A DNA stretch of 64,000 nt from Sodiomyces alkalinus F11. Taxonomy: Eukaryota; Ascomycota; Sordariomycetes; Glomerellales; Plectosphaerellaceae. Below the pieces are notes generated by a model. That model saw only the letters and a list, made by a program, of their open reading frames with translations, was not told the DNA's origin and ran no database searches. The translations under genes were made by a program, and so were the position numbers. Shown here piece by piece: positions 24,401 to 35,738 of this stretch. Within the stretch, counting starts at the first letter, position 1. Every line of letters begins with the position of its first letter. The stretch lies in contig NW_021167090.1 in NCBI RefSeq assembly GCF_003711515.1, positions 124,001-188,000 of the forward strand, in the 5' to 3' direction.

Positions 24401-25103
24401 GGAAGGCATGGATGTTGAGTCTTCCGAACTGGATTTCGAGCACTCAATTCTCAGCGAGCGGGCGGCGGATGAGGAGCTTGATCCCGACCTTCTGAAGAAA
24501 CTGGAAGATCCATTCGAGACCCCACCAGACCTTCGCATGGCCAAAACGACGGTGATTCGCGAGCGGCCATCCGGACGAAGACGGTCGGTCTTCTCCCCGG
24601 ATGACGATATCTTCGGCGGCGGCAACATGTCTACTGTCGACGCGAGCAATTCCTCGCGGCCAAAGACACCTGAAAACAACATTAATATGGGTGGACGCGA
24701 CGTGACCGATATCGTCAAGTCGGTGCTGGACGCCATGCAGCAACGGTCTACTTCAGGTTCTTCTCACGCTTCCGGGGGGGCCGATGATAAGGTGCACTTT
24801 GGGACCAACAACCTCAAGGCACTGGTTAAACGAGCAAGCGACCTAAGGGACAGCCTCTCGGAGGTGATTCGACGTGCGGACCAGATCACGCAAAGCCCAG
24901 CGCGAACCCCTCGGCGATCGGACCGGGGCAAAGAGAGCCCAGCATTCACCCGCGTCTTTACACCGGAATCGCGGTCTTCTTCTAGCCCACCCAGACGTCT
25001 TCCCCACAGCCGAAGCAGCAACTCAGCACTCGGCCGCGTGGCACACGATGCGTCCCCTTCCAGTGGTCTGTCTCAGCGGATGCAGATGATGACAGTCAGC
25101 TAG
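21452..25103 (+). CDS. Large disordered protein, candidate Byr4/Bfa1-type septation regulator
   Basis: Predicted exons are 21452-21469 (six codons) and 21693-25103, joined over a 223-nt intron with GTACGT donor, GCTAAC branch site and TAG acceptor, for 1,142 aa. The frame is open from the acceptor, but its first in-frame ATG lies about 800 nt downstream (near 22,497), so the small upstream exon is needed to explain the coding-like Ser/Arg/Asn-rich start. The protein is mostly disordered with a poly-Asn run, phosphosite-like RS and SP motifs, two acidic-aromatic patches (FDDEFDDEW near 23,690; DWDDDFEFG near 24,125) and two short helical segments (IRELSLLVNDLKRLCRH, 24,255; LKALVKRASDLRDSL, 24,815). 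The DW/DDFEF patches and C-terminal helix suggest Byr4/Bfa1, half of the two-component GAP of the septation GTPase, but this rests on memory of the family. Confidence 0.7.
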
Positions 25104-25138
25104 AGCCGACCAAAACACAGCCAGTCAATAATGGCCCA

Positions 25139-25163
25139 CCACACACACACACACACACACACA
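25139..25163. repeat. (AC)n microsatellite
   Basis: About twelve AC dinucleotides lie about 40 bp after the stop codon of the preceding gene, within its probable 3' UTR. Confidence 0.85.
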
Positions 25164-26371
25164 TACCCGATGAACTCATGGCCAGTTCTTTTTTTTTCTT
25201 GTCTGTACATGTACGAATAACCTCGGTTTTCCTTTTCCTTACCTGCATAGCGATGGTCAGGATGTTATGTCTTATTTTCTTTCTCAATGTTTCTATTTCC
25301 ACGGCATGCACATATGAGTTGGCGGAAGATTTCTGCGGCCTGTGCTCCGCGTCAGGTACGCACCGAAAGTTGAGGGGACAACGAAGTGACGGATGTCAGT
25401 CGGGTATTCCCTTCCAGCTGGTTTCTTCCGACTTGCGTTCGACCTACAACGCGGGATAGTTCCGACACCCGGAGGACGACGGCAAAAAAGAGTCCCGCCC
25501 ATTCCCGTATCACCTCTTCTTGAGTGACGCTCGGGGCCGATACTTTTTACAGCTAATCGCTTTTATGGCTTGGGGAAGGGGAAGGAAACAAAAAAGTTGC
25601 CAGTTTTGGTGTCTGGCTGGAGCGGACGACGACAACAGGGCGAAGAAGTGAAGAGACACGAGATGACTGTGAAAGTGAAGAAGAGGTGAAATAAGGGCGG
25701 GATGAAATGCATCAAAAACTAAAAAGAGTAAACTTGAGGGGGCCTAAAAAGGAGGATTTGGCATGATTTCTACAGCGACGACTAGACAAGAATCAATGGC
25801 CCTCATGGACTCTGGTTTCTGGGACTCTTTCACATACACAGGAAGGGCGAAGGGTTGGGCAATGGCATTATGATGATGGGTTTTTTTTTGTCTTTTTTTA
25901 AGTCTCGGAATAAAGAGTAAAAGAAAGATCACGATGATCATGTTTGTTCTAGTTGAGGTTGAGCGAATGATGTCCTATCCGGCACATGTTATGTTGTGTT
26001 TGCTCTCCTCCTTGTTCATATGCGCCAAGGGAAGGGGGGGGGGGAGGGGGATGTTAATGGTCGAGAAACATTCTTTTCTTCTTTCCACGCCTTCGCGCCT
26101 ATCTAAGCATCATGCAGAGAGGAAGAAGTTCGACTTCGGCGTTGTTAAAGAAAGGCAAGATAATAAACAATTAGCATGGGGTGATGGCTTGTATAGTAGA
26201 GTTGCTACCTCGGGACAGTTGTTGCCAACGGTCTTTGGTCGAAAAACGATTGTACATACAAGCTTCATGGTGAGACACAGACCAGAACAAAAACATACAA
26301 AAGAGAAAACAAAAGAAAACGAAACCCCTCTCAATATACTCTCACTGCTCCGTGTAGCGGGGATTGGGAGC

Positions 26372-26377
26372 AAAAAA
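26372..26377 (-). terminator. RNA polymerase III oligo-T terminator of the tRNA
   Basis: Six consecutive T residues on the minus strand, starting 7 nt beyond the 3' end of the tRNA gene, as expected for Pol III termination. Confidence 0.75.
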
Positions 26378-26383
26378 TAAATG

Positions 26384-26472
26384 CGTCCCGCACAGGACTC
26401 GAACCTGCAACCTTAGCCAAGTAACTTCCACTGGAACCGGAAAGCTACGCGCTACCATTGCGCCAACGGGAC
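26384..26472 (-). tRNA. tRNA-Arg (anticodon CCG) with 17-nt intron
   Basis: The minus strand folds into a complete cloverleaf: 7-bp acceptor stem (GTCCCGT with GCGGGAC, one G-T pair), D arm GCGC/GCGC, anticodon stem TAGCT/GGCTA, T arm GCAGG/CCTGT and discriminator G. The B box GGTTCGAGTCC matches the Pol III consensus. The loop reads TTCCGG before a 17-nt insertion (26420-26436) at the canonical position after base 37, so anticodon 34-36 is CCG, decoding CGG. The intron contains GGAA, which can pair with TTCC of the anticodon loop, the usual anticodon-intron helix recognised by the splicing endonuclease. Mature length is 72 nt. The body resembles fungal tRNA-Trp, but no CCA can be placed in a 7-base loop. 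Confidence 0.85.
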
Positions 26473-26737
26473 CGCATATGAATAACTCGCCAGGTATCTA
26501 AGCTGTTAAAGGGAGGAGGCAGAAAAATAAACGAATTTTGCTTTATGTATTTTTTTTTGCATCGCTACGCTTGGCTGGTATTATACAAAACAGAGACTCG
26601 AGAGATATAAAAGTGGCGAATAAAAAGAAAGACCGGCTCTCAGACAAGTGCATTAAATACCGCGAGTGTGTATAAATTTACAGAAGATCATTCCTACAAG
26701 ATTTCACCGCCGGCCTTCCTCCGTTACAACAGATGGT

Positions 26738-29700
26738 TCAGTACCGAAACACCACCTTGGAAAACCGCGCAAGCTGCTTACGAGAGTCCAACCAGTTCGT
26801 ATCCTTTCCGCATACGGCGCGCTTCCTGCGCTCCACGCCCTCACACCTGTTCCACAGCCGTTGGCCGGGCACGTCCACCAAGCCGACGAGGGCGGAATCG
26901 ACACCCCCCTCGATGGCGACTATCTGACCGCGGATCACGGTCTTTCCATTGCTAGGAATCCTGGCCTTGAAGCGCTTGCGTCGCAGCTGATGAGCTTCTG
27001 CATCCTCGGCTTCGCTTCCCACCGGGTTCGCTGAAGGGGACGAGGACTTGGACGATGGACGACTAGACCATAACAGACTGGGGATGGCTGGTGTCCGAGA
27101 CACGGGCTTTGTCCAGAGTCCCCGGGTGGGCAGGGCGCTAGGGAGAAGGGTAGTGACAGTGTTGGCCTTGGCCCCAGCCGCAATGGCCTCTTTCAACGCT
27201 GCGATCCCGTCAGCGGATGTGGTCTCACCCCGCCTGACGCGACGAGATGCGTTGATGGCTTCTTGGAGAGCGGCATCCCAGTCGGCACGGTAGGCAAGAA
27301 GAGGCCGATACTGGCGCCGGATGGGAGGAGGTGTCGCCACTTTGTTGGTAGAATGGACACTGGTGGGCGGCGCGGCAAGTGTGAACTGTAGCTCAGGCTG
27401 CTCAGGGAGGATCGAGAGTCTGGTGCCGCGGTTGGTTTCCGGCCTGCCAGCAGGTTGCGGCTTGGTGCTTGTAGAACCGTGGATCAAGGACACATGCTGT
27501 CGGGGAGGAACAATTGAGGACGCCCTGGTCGAGGTGGTTTTCATGGACGCTGTTTCGGAAATAGGGGAGCTCTGGCCAGATGAGGAGGCATAAGACGGGC
27601 TCTGAAGACCAACCGAGGCAATGCTGATCCAGTCGTACTCGTACGAACCCATGGCCCCGGCGGTCCAGAGTGAAGTAGACGTCAACTCGGGAAGAGGATC
27701 TTCATAGGCACGGGGCCTACGGATCATGTCCAAAGCAGCTGGTCCCGCGGACGTGGTCCGGCAAGTGGTTCCCCTGCGGGCCGCTTGGAAGAGGCCCTCG
27801 TAGTCTTCCGAAATGCTTTCGGCGGGCGCAGTCCACAGCGATGCCGATGTTGAGCTGTCTTGTCCGATGTCTGACTCATTCGTCGTGGAGGCTGTAACCT
27901 CGGGTGCGCTCCACAAACCTCGAGAGGTGCCTCGCAGCTTGACGTCAGCCTGCTGTTGTTGGTTCCAGAGCCAAGATGAACTCGGCAACTCATGGAGAGG
28001 CTCCTCGGTAAGTCGCAACTTTCGGGGCATGTGCAGGGCAGCAGGTTCGGCAGACGTTGTTCGGAAGACAGTACGTCCAGAGCCGGGCTGGAAGAGCCCT
28101 TTCGGCTCCGGGACATCCATCACAGCGGGACTCGCCCAAAGAACACTGGGTCTGGGTATTACCGAAGAAATCGACAAAGTCGCCTTCTCACTGAAAGCGG
28201 AGGTGACGACTGCAGCAACGGCATCCCGGAGAGGAGGCGTGTGAGCAGGAAGTTCACTGGTAAGCGCAGTCGGTCTGGTCCAAAGCTGTGAAGATAATGA
28301 CAGCTCCTGGAGTGGCTCCTCCATTACTCGAGTCTTCCTCAGAACAACCTGGAGACCAACGGGCTCAGAACATGTCGTCCGGTAGTCCACGCGCTTCTGG
28401 GTGGGGCTGAAGAGGCCTCGAGGTTCTTCGGTTGAGTCTCGGACAGGAGCGACCCAAAGATTGAACCGCATCTGCAGTGGCAGTTCGACAGCCTCGTTGG
28501 TAGTCGAGGGGGAAACGCCCGCAATCCAAAAGGGAGAATCGGCAGCAGGCTGTGGCTTGTCCCAAAGCCTGGAGAAAAGAGGCAGACGGGCGAGAGGCTC
28601 GTCCAGCAAACGGGGCTTGCGAATCAAATGCCAAGCCGCGGGCTCAGCAGTAGTCGATGGGTGGTCAACCCGCTTGTGATTAGCGCTAAAAAGTCCCTCA
28701 GACTCGTCAGCCACGATGGACATTGGGGCTGTCCAGAGCGAGGGTTTCTTTGTGCTTGTATTTGCCGAATCTGGCTGCGGTGCGCTCCATAGAAGCACAT
28801 CAGATGCCTCGGTCACGGCGGATTGTTGGCTCACCGGCAAGGTCCACAAAGAGTCGCTGTGGATGAGTGAAGGCTCGGTGTTTTGATACTGATGACGCAC
28901 CACAGCATTCGCCGCTGTGACCACGTACCCTTTCCAGGTATCCATGTCAGGCTGGGGCAGACCGAGGCTGAGAGAAGAAGGAGCTTGTTGTGCGTTGCCG
29001 TCCCACAGGGCTGAAGGGCGAGGGGGCCGAGGGAAAGCATTCACATCAAACTCGATGGTGTTCGAGTCATGATGGAACTCCACACTATCCTCCTCCTCTT
29101 CCTCCTCGGTCTCATCTACTTCATCGTCCTCATCGTAGTCAGACAAGTCAAACCCAAATTCTCCCGGCGATGAAAGAAGAGCATAGTCACTAGGGGGCAA
29201 CAGGCTATTCTTGGACGGGATTTGGTTCGTTTTCAAGAGGTTCGCAATCTCCCAGAGTGTCGTCTCGTCAAAGTCATCGTCATCACTGTTCTCATTGATC
29301 TCAGAGATGGCGTCGTCATCATCTCCCTCGTCGTATTCGTCGTCGAAGTATGACGACTCATCGTAGACGCTGGGCGCGGACCTCATCATCATTCGTCCGC
29401 CACCACTGGACATGGTGCCCGGCATGGCCATCAGAATGTTGCTTGCTGGCCGCATCTGAACAGTGGCCTCGTCAGAAACCTCGCCCCATGGAAACCGGAA
29501 GATCCCTAGAGTATCTCGCTTGTTGGGCAACGGTTTGGGGCTCTCGGGGATGTCAGGAAGGAACGTAATCCGTTTGCTGCGACGCGGCGGGCGTTGGGTA
29601 ACCGGGCGAGGTTTAGCCGCCGGCGCGGGAGTCTGGGAGGAAGTCGGAATCGGAGCTCCTCTCCAGAGGCCAATGGTGACAGCACGCGGCTTGATTGAGA

Positions 29701-32700
29701 CTGCACGGTTGGGCATCCACAGGTTGGAACTGGCAATGGCTAGAGGCTCGAGGATCTTGCGAACAGCTGGTCGAAGAGACAAAGCGCGAAGCTCTGCCGG
29801 AGCAACAGGCTTGACTGGTCCCTCCGGTGCCGGGCTCCACAGCAAGCATCGTCTAGTAGGATCTGGGACATGGCTCGTTTTGGGAATCCAGAGTCTGGCC
29901 ACTGGGGCATCTCTGCGGCTCAGGATCGCCTTTACTCGGATAAGGTCCTCGTTGTCCTCGCCGTCTGACTCGTCCGACTCGTCCGTGTCTGGCGGTGTGG
30001 GACTTGACAATTGAGCCCTGGAAACAGAGAAGACCTTGAGGTGGCTAGAAGCCGAGAGCGGATGCAGGTGTTCCGCATGGTCCTTCAACTGGGCCAGAGC
30101 AAGGTTGTGCTGCCAGCTCGCCGGGTGCAGAGTATCTGAGCGCATGGACACTCCGAGCGTTGCGGAATCCGCCCTAGGCGGCGGCGCCAATGATCGAGTA
30201 CGAGACAAAGGGGAAAGGACGGCCCAGATATTGGCATTGGACGTAGGCCTTGAGGGACCTCGGCTTGTCGTCTCGACGGTCGAGATAGAATTCCGACCCA
30301 GGCCGTTTTGCATTTCGTGCCATTGGTTCTCTTGCTGGCCCATCTCGCGCTCGAGGCTTTCTAGCAGGCGAATCTTTTGGCCATCGCTTCCAACCGACAT
30401 GCGGCTGGCCTCTTCAAGGTCCTTGAGCTGTCGTTGGATTGCCTCATATGCCTCTTGCGGTGAGTCCAGAGGGGAAGGCTCCGCGGCCCGGATCACGTAG
30501 GCATTGCTGCTCGTCATGTTAAGTAAGAGCGGCGTCGGTGGCGGCATCCTTCGCGAAACGACCCTCTCCTTCCTGGCCGAGAACGTTGCGCATTCGTCTC
30601 CCACGCGGTGATGCCAGCCGGTTTGGTGAGAACCGGTAGAGGCGGAACCGTCGTTGACTTTCGGTTCGACTAGCCGCCTCGGGACAGGTGTATTATGACT
30701 ATTGCCCTGGGCACCAGTATCAAGCATGACAGTCACGACTCCTTCACAGTCGGTCGAGTCCGGAGTCGAGGGGTTCCGGGCCTCGCGGTCAATGTCAGGG
30801 TGCTGCTGTATATACATTGATTTGGGAACACATCGTGCCTCTTTGATGTTGACGGCGACAACCGGTGAATGAATAGATCCCCATTGCGTGGTCGTCTCTT
30901 CGTCGCGGGTATGGGTATCGCTAAACTCGGACATTGATCCTTGTTGGCCTGGAATCACCTGAGAAGACCTTCGCTTGGACCCTTCGGACCATTCGGATCG
31001 ATTGGTGCTGTCGGCCGTCCTGGGTCGCGCGAACCTGGAATCGTTACCGGGCTCGCTTTTCCCGTTCCCATTCCCTTCAGCGGTCACATACGTATCGGCA
31101 ACGAACGTGGAGACGGAGCGAGTGCCCTTTTCGGTCAGCCGTGGAGCGAGTTGCTCAATGTCGAAGATGCTCAAGGTACGGACCGACGTTTTGGTAGAGC
31201 CATCCGACTTTCTCGACTGGGCCCGACGGGGAGTGGGACTACGGACTGCTGACGACTCCACGAGATTTCTGTTTCTTTCTGGCATATAAGCCGAAGGGAG
31301 GGGAGGCACGTCTGGGATCGAGTCTCTGGCCACGGAGTTACCCGTATCGCTCTTGGGTGGTGCTGGGAAGAAGAAACTCATCTTCTCATCGAACGTCATG
31401 CTCCGTGTGTCGTTTGGAAGTGGCCTGCCAGGGACACCTGCGGTCTTCGGCGGGGGCGGTAGCGGTGGCAGCTTTGTAGGGCTGCCCGGATCGGATCGCA
31501 GTATGGACTTCCCACTGATGAGGGAGCCACCGGAGCGTGACCTCTGGTGCCTGGTGATAAACTGCTCGGATGGGAACAGCTGACGGTCCTTCTCGGGTTG
31601 TCGTGGGATGGGCCTGGGCCGATGAAGAATCGACTCCCTCTGTTGCGGTTCCTGTGTTGACTGACCGGCTGCGGGAGGTGGAAAGGCCTTCTGTTCCGTC
31701 GCTGTTGCCTCGGAAATGATGTTCTGCACAACATCAGGATGATCATACTGGATCTTGTTGATGAACAATACCGTCGGGTGGGTCGCCGCATTCTTTTCCA
31801 CAAAAGCCTTCATGCTCTGGGCCCTCGGGTTCGAGGGCAGCCCCACGGCAGGTCGCATTGTTTGGGGCCGCTGGGAGGACGCGCTTGGTTCAGCCCTTTG
31901 AGCGGCGGACGGCTGTGTTCTCGAGGGACGGATAGTAGCGCGAACGGACGGCTGCCTGGGCCACGTAGTAGGTAAGTCTGGCCGAGTAGGAGACCCGGGC
32001 CGGCTCGGCGGCCGTGGAGGGGACGATCGCACGGCAGACGGCTGAGAAGGACGCCTGGGCGGAGTAGGAGGGTCAGCTGCGGACTTCACGGCTGCACCCA
32101 TCACAGCTTGCTGGCTTGTGATGGTTTGCCGGTTAGCAGCAGGTACTGGCACCATCACCTCAGCAGGTTCGGATGGCTGCGCTTCGGTGCGAGCTTCTTG
32201 TATGGGTATGGGAGGGGCCACACGCGGATGTTGAAGAGCCGTTAGCGGCATCTCCTGTTCTTCCACAGGGAAAAAGTCCTTTGGCGACTGGCGAGGAGAT
32301 CGTCTGCGAATTTGCTCCACGCCGGGGGAGAGTTGTGTCGAGGTGGCTGTTGCCGGGCTTGCCGACAATAGGGAATCTTCTGAAGGCTGGGGAGCGATCT
32401 GCTTGCGCTTAATGCTGTGATTTCTTCGCATGATCTCCTCACGGGTGATCGCAGGAGGTTGAGGGGCCGGGCGCTGGGCAATGAGACTGTCGGGATTTTG
32501 TAGGGCAGCCATGTCCCTTCGCTCCCGCTCGTTCTTCGCTGCAGTGGCAAGATCAACGGTGACGATCTTGCGGAAAGGGCTGTCCTCATTTGTTGACTGC
32601 TGTACGATAGGGTTAGAAATGACAAATTGCCCGGAGGTTGCGGTCGCTGCGGAGCTTTTTCGGCTGAAGATGCCCCTCTTGGGCTTCGTCGGCTGTTGCT

Positions 32701-33974
32701 CTCGGGCAAGGGCCAAACGGCTTTGTCGAGCTTGAGCGGGAATTTCTTTCGTTCCCGCTCCTACAACAGTGGTAGTAGTTATGCCTGCGGCGGCGCCAAA
32801 AGTCCCATTTGCGCCGAATCCTCCTCCAACGACTGATCGTCCTTCAGGATATGCAGTAGCGAAGGTAGTGTTTCCCGCTTTCAGTTCTTCAAAACGGCTT
32901 GGGGGGAAACTGGACTCGGACGAGAGATCTCGGTGGTGGGTTGCCGTTCCGTCAGATGGCGGCGTATCTTGAGCTAGCGTCGAGGGACCGGATCTAGAGA
33001 GAGCTAGATGGTCCACGGACAGGGAGACGAGGACTGAGGGAAGGCGTCAGCATAATACCAAGGCGGGCTGACGACAGGTCATGGTAACGGTGTCAGATAT
33101 ACTACTTACCGAGAAGAATGGACAGAGCACCTGCAGGAAGAGCCGTTCGCAGGGCTAGACCCATTGTCTCCATACCCAAGAACATCGGGACACTGGCCTA
33201 TGGGTTCATGTCAATAGAATGGCCTCCTATCGTCTCCTCAACGGTGGGGCAGGTGGCGCTCACCCCAGTCCACAAAGCAAAGCCGGAGATGACATGGAAA
33301 ATGGCCTTGCTTCGCCGCGCGCCAGGCTCACCGCTGCGGGCATTATCAGCATGGCCAGTGAGGAAAGCTCGGAGGAGGAGAACGGCGAAGAGGACTGCGT
33401 CGGTGGCAGCAACGGTGATGCCAACGGCCATCCATTCGGTACGTGTCTGGCAAACCAAGCCGAGCTGGGGCCGCTGAAAGCCAACGTAGACGGCGCCAAC
33501 AATAAAACGAAGGGCGAGGAGGGCCTGCGGGATAAAGGCATCGGCGGAAGATTTGAGCCCCTGGTTCTGGTTGATGGCCCACACGAGGTACTGCAACACG
33601 GCAAAACGGGCGAGTTGATCGAAGAGAGAAGCGAAAACAATGATGACCTGACAGCCAATCCGGGAAGTAGGGTCGAGGAGAATGGTGACGAATCCGACAT
33701 GAGCCCAGAGGGCAGCGCTGGAAAAGAATGTGGTGAGGGCCAGCCTCAGGCCGTCCCGAAAGACTCGAATGCCATGACCGCGGAATAGAGAAAAGAGCGG
33801 CACCGCGGCAAGTGTGAAAGTGATGCCACTGTACTCCCAGTATTAGAAAACAAGAGCATGGCACGGGTGATGACGATATGTACAGGCGGGCGACAAGCGA
33901 TTGATAAGGGGGGGCGCTCACAAAGCAAACGCAGCCACCGAGGCCTCGTTCTGCACAGGAAAGGCAGACGACAT
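26738..33974 (-). CDS. Seven-helix membrane protein with ~2,080-residue tail carrying tandem Leu-Trp repeats (unassigned)
   Basis: Four exons, 33974-33922, 33828-33264, 33197-33110 and 33033-26738, give 2,333 aa. The splice sites are GTGAGC, GTGAGC and GTAAGT donors with CAG/TAG acceptors, and all phases close. The first 250 residues hold about seven hydrophobic helices (AAFAFGITFTLAAVPLF, TTFFSSAALWAHVGFVTILL, VIIVFASLFDQLARFAVLQ, and four more, the last crossing the exon 3/4 junction), resembling a receptor- or transporter-like head. The tail is disordered and Pro/Ser/Arg-rich, has two acidic stretches (about 1460-1493 and 1531-1553), and carries many LW dipeptides in contexts such as LWTAP, LWSAP and LWDKP. 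Four degenerate ~100-residue repeats lie at about residues 1650-2035. I do not recognise a named family. The long exon 4 is one uninterrupted frame of 6.3 kb. Confidence 0.85.
27640..28790 (-). repeat. Four degenerate ~300-bp coding tandem repeats (GLF...EPLxEL...LW units)
   Basis: Within the tail of the seven-helix protein, an ordered set of short motifs recurs four times: EGLF or KGLF, a basic stretch ending R-T-T-S-A-E-P or similar, a R-K/R-P-R step, E-E/D-P-L-x-E-L, then x-LW. The GLF positions fall near 27,790, 28,100, 28,405 and 28,690, a spacing of about 300 bp. The repeats are clear at protein level and diverged at DNA level, so they are old. Confidence 0.8.
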
Positions 33975-35738
33975 GGCGACAGGGCCGTGAGGCAGAAGAG
34001 AGAGTAAGAATTAAACAGGTCCAGCCGTATTATCGTAAAAGGAATCGAAAGCCCAGTCGATGGGCGGTGAGAGGTGTCGGGAAGGAAAGAATTAAGAACA
34101 AAGAGAACAGATCATGATGGAAAGCTAAAGCCTCATACTAACTAGATGGGCATGACGTTCAACTGGGAACGATAGAAAGAATGACACATCCGATGATGGT
34201 AAGAAAGCCAGGAAATAGTGATGATGGAGTAGAAACGAAGTTGTTCGTTGATCGTGGGGGAAGCGAGGACGAGGACGAGGACGACAGCGGCGCAAGGGGG
34301 CCCGGACGGGGCGGAAAGGAGGGATTCCCGATGAGGACGAGAACGAGGACCAGAAGGGCAAAGACGTGAAGTCTCAAACGAGCCGAGTCTCAATTGACCC
34401 CGTCGCACTAAAGGTCGGCACTGTTCGCGATTGGATGATAAGTGAGGGTCGTAGAGGTTTTGCGAACACCCGGACATCGTCCCAGAAGAGGGGTGACGCC
34501 GAGCCTGCGATGGTGTTTCAGTGCTGAAACCAAAGGGACGGACGGGGTCAAGGCACGACCAGGGGGGTAGAAGACGGGACTGTGACCGTCCGCAGTTTGT
34601 TGAACCAAAGTAGGTAGGTATTCGTAATTACCTTTCATTCATCTCCATCCCATCTTCTCCTTCTTGACCTGTCAACGTCAAGACCGGATGTTGTAGGTAT
34701 CATGGGGAATGTCCCCGTCGTCGAATCATCACGTCTACTGTTGTGTAGTTACTGGGAGGACCAGGGTCGAGTCAAAGATCGAAAGAGACAGGAAACGTCT
34801 GCACCTGCTAAGTGTCTGTGTGTATTTTGTTTTGTTTGTACGAGAAAGATGTGCGAGTCTGATATTGTACCAGAGAAGGCGTGCCGCGTTGTAATTTTTT
34901 AGCATGTTCACTTAAATCATAAGAGGGTTGGAGTTTCGATGTCGGGAAGACAAGGCACCAGACGTTGGAGGATGGGTAAGGTAGAATGAATGAGAAGGAC
35001 CAGCTTGGCCGTATACAGTGTTAGTATATTTAATACTGTCAGTTCATACTGTCTTCTTTCCACATCGGGCATTTATTTGACTTGAGTGACTTGAGATGGC
35101 AGGGCCAATGTGTTGCACGCGATAATTACCTGCAGGTTCATGTGGGTGTGTACTGCGGGGGTGCTCCAGCCCACGTACCAAAGCGTGCAGCACCCAGTCT
35201 AAGCTGTGATACATTTGAATTGCGAGCGTCTTGCTATCATAGGGTCATAACAGCGAACTCAAAGGGGGACATAGGCACTGCAAATTAGCATTGGGGGGCA
35301 TTTCTTGAACACAGATAATTCGGAGAAAGCTAATGGTATAATTGACGAATTGAGAGATGCGGGTAGTATCTTCCGGACCTTGGTACCATCGTCCAACACT
35401 GATCGCGCAGGAGAAAATGCATACCTAGGCAGGTATGATGGACCTGTGGTCAGGGTGAGTCAAAGGGCGCATGTGTGTACCTTATTACCTACCTAGGTAG
35501 GTAGGTATATATTTGTACCTTCGAATGATTCCGATCTCTCTTCCTCTCCTCCTCTCCTCCTCTCATCTTATACTCATAATATTCGTGAGAATAAGGTAGC
35601 CGTCGTAATTATCGTAATAAGTAATCTGGCTTTAGTTTTCCCTCCTCTTCTTGGCTCGATTATCTATCTTCTACATAATCTGCCTTCAGCAAGTTCGGCC
35701 TCCGATCCCTCAACTAGAACCTCCATATATACCCCATA
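33975..35738. other. Divergent intergenic region of 1.8 kb
   Basis: Holds the promoters of the seven-helix protein (-) and the PNPOx-like protein (+). A GA/CT-rich run lies at 34,255-34,360, a CT-rich block at 35,537-35,570 just before the PNPOx-like gene, and an ACCTACCTAGGTAGGT palindromic motif at about 35,488-35,505. No coding sequence was recognised. Confidence 0.5.

Larger units (their letters stand above)
25104..26383. other. Intergenic, no gene recognised
   Basis: 1.3 kb between the large disordered gene and the tRNA. It contains a (CA)n dinucleotide tract, a homopolymer G run near 26,035 and several A/T runs. No open frame with protein character was found. Confidence 0.5.

Noticed and set aside
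26384..26472. Reading the tRNA as tRNA-Trp (CCA)
   Set aside because: Although the body looks Trp-like, CCA occurs only inside the inserted segment and cannot be placed in a 7-base loop closed by the TAGCT/GGCTA stem.
34125..34477. Short frames in GA/CT-rich DNA near 34.3 kb
   Set aside because: Created by the purine-rich low-complexity stretch; no ordered protein features.
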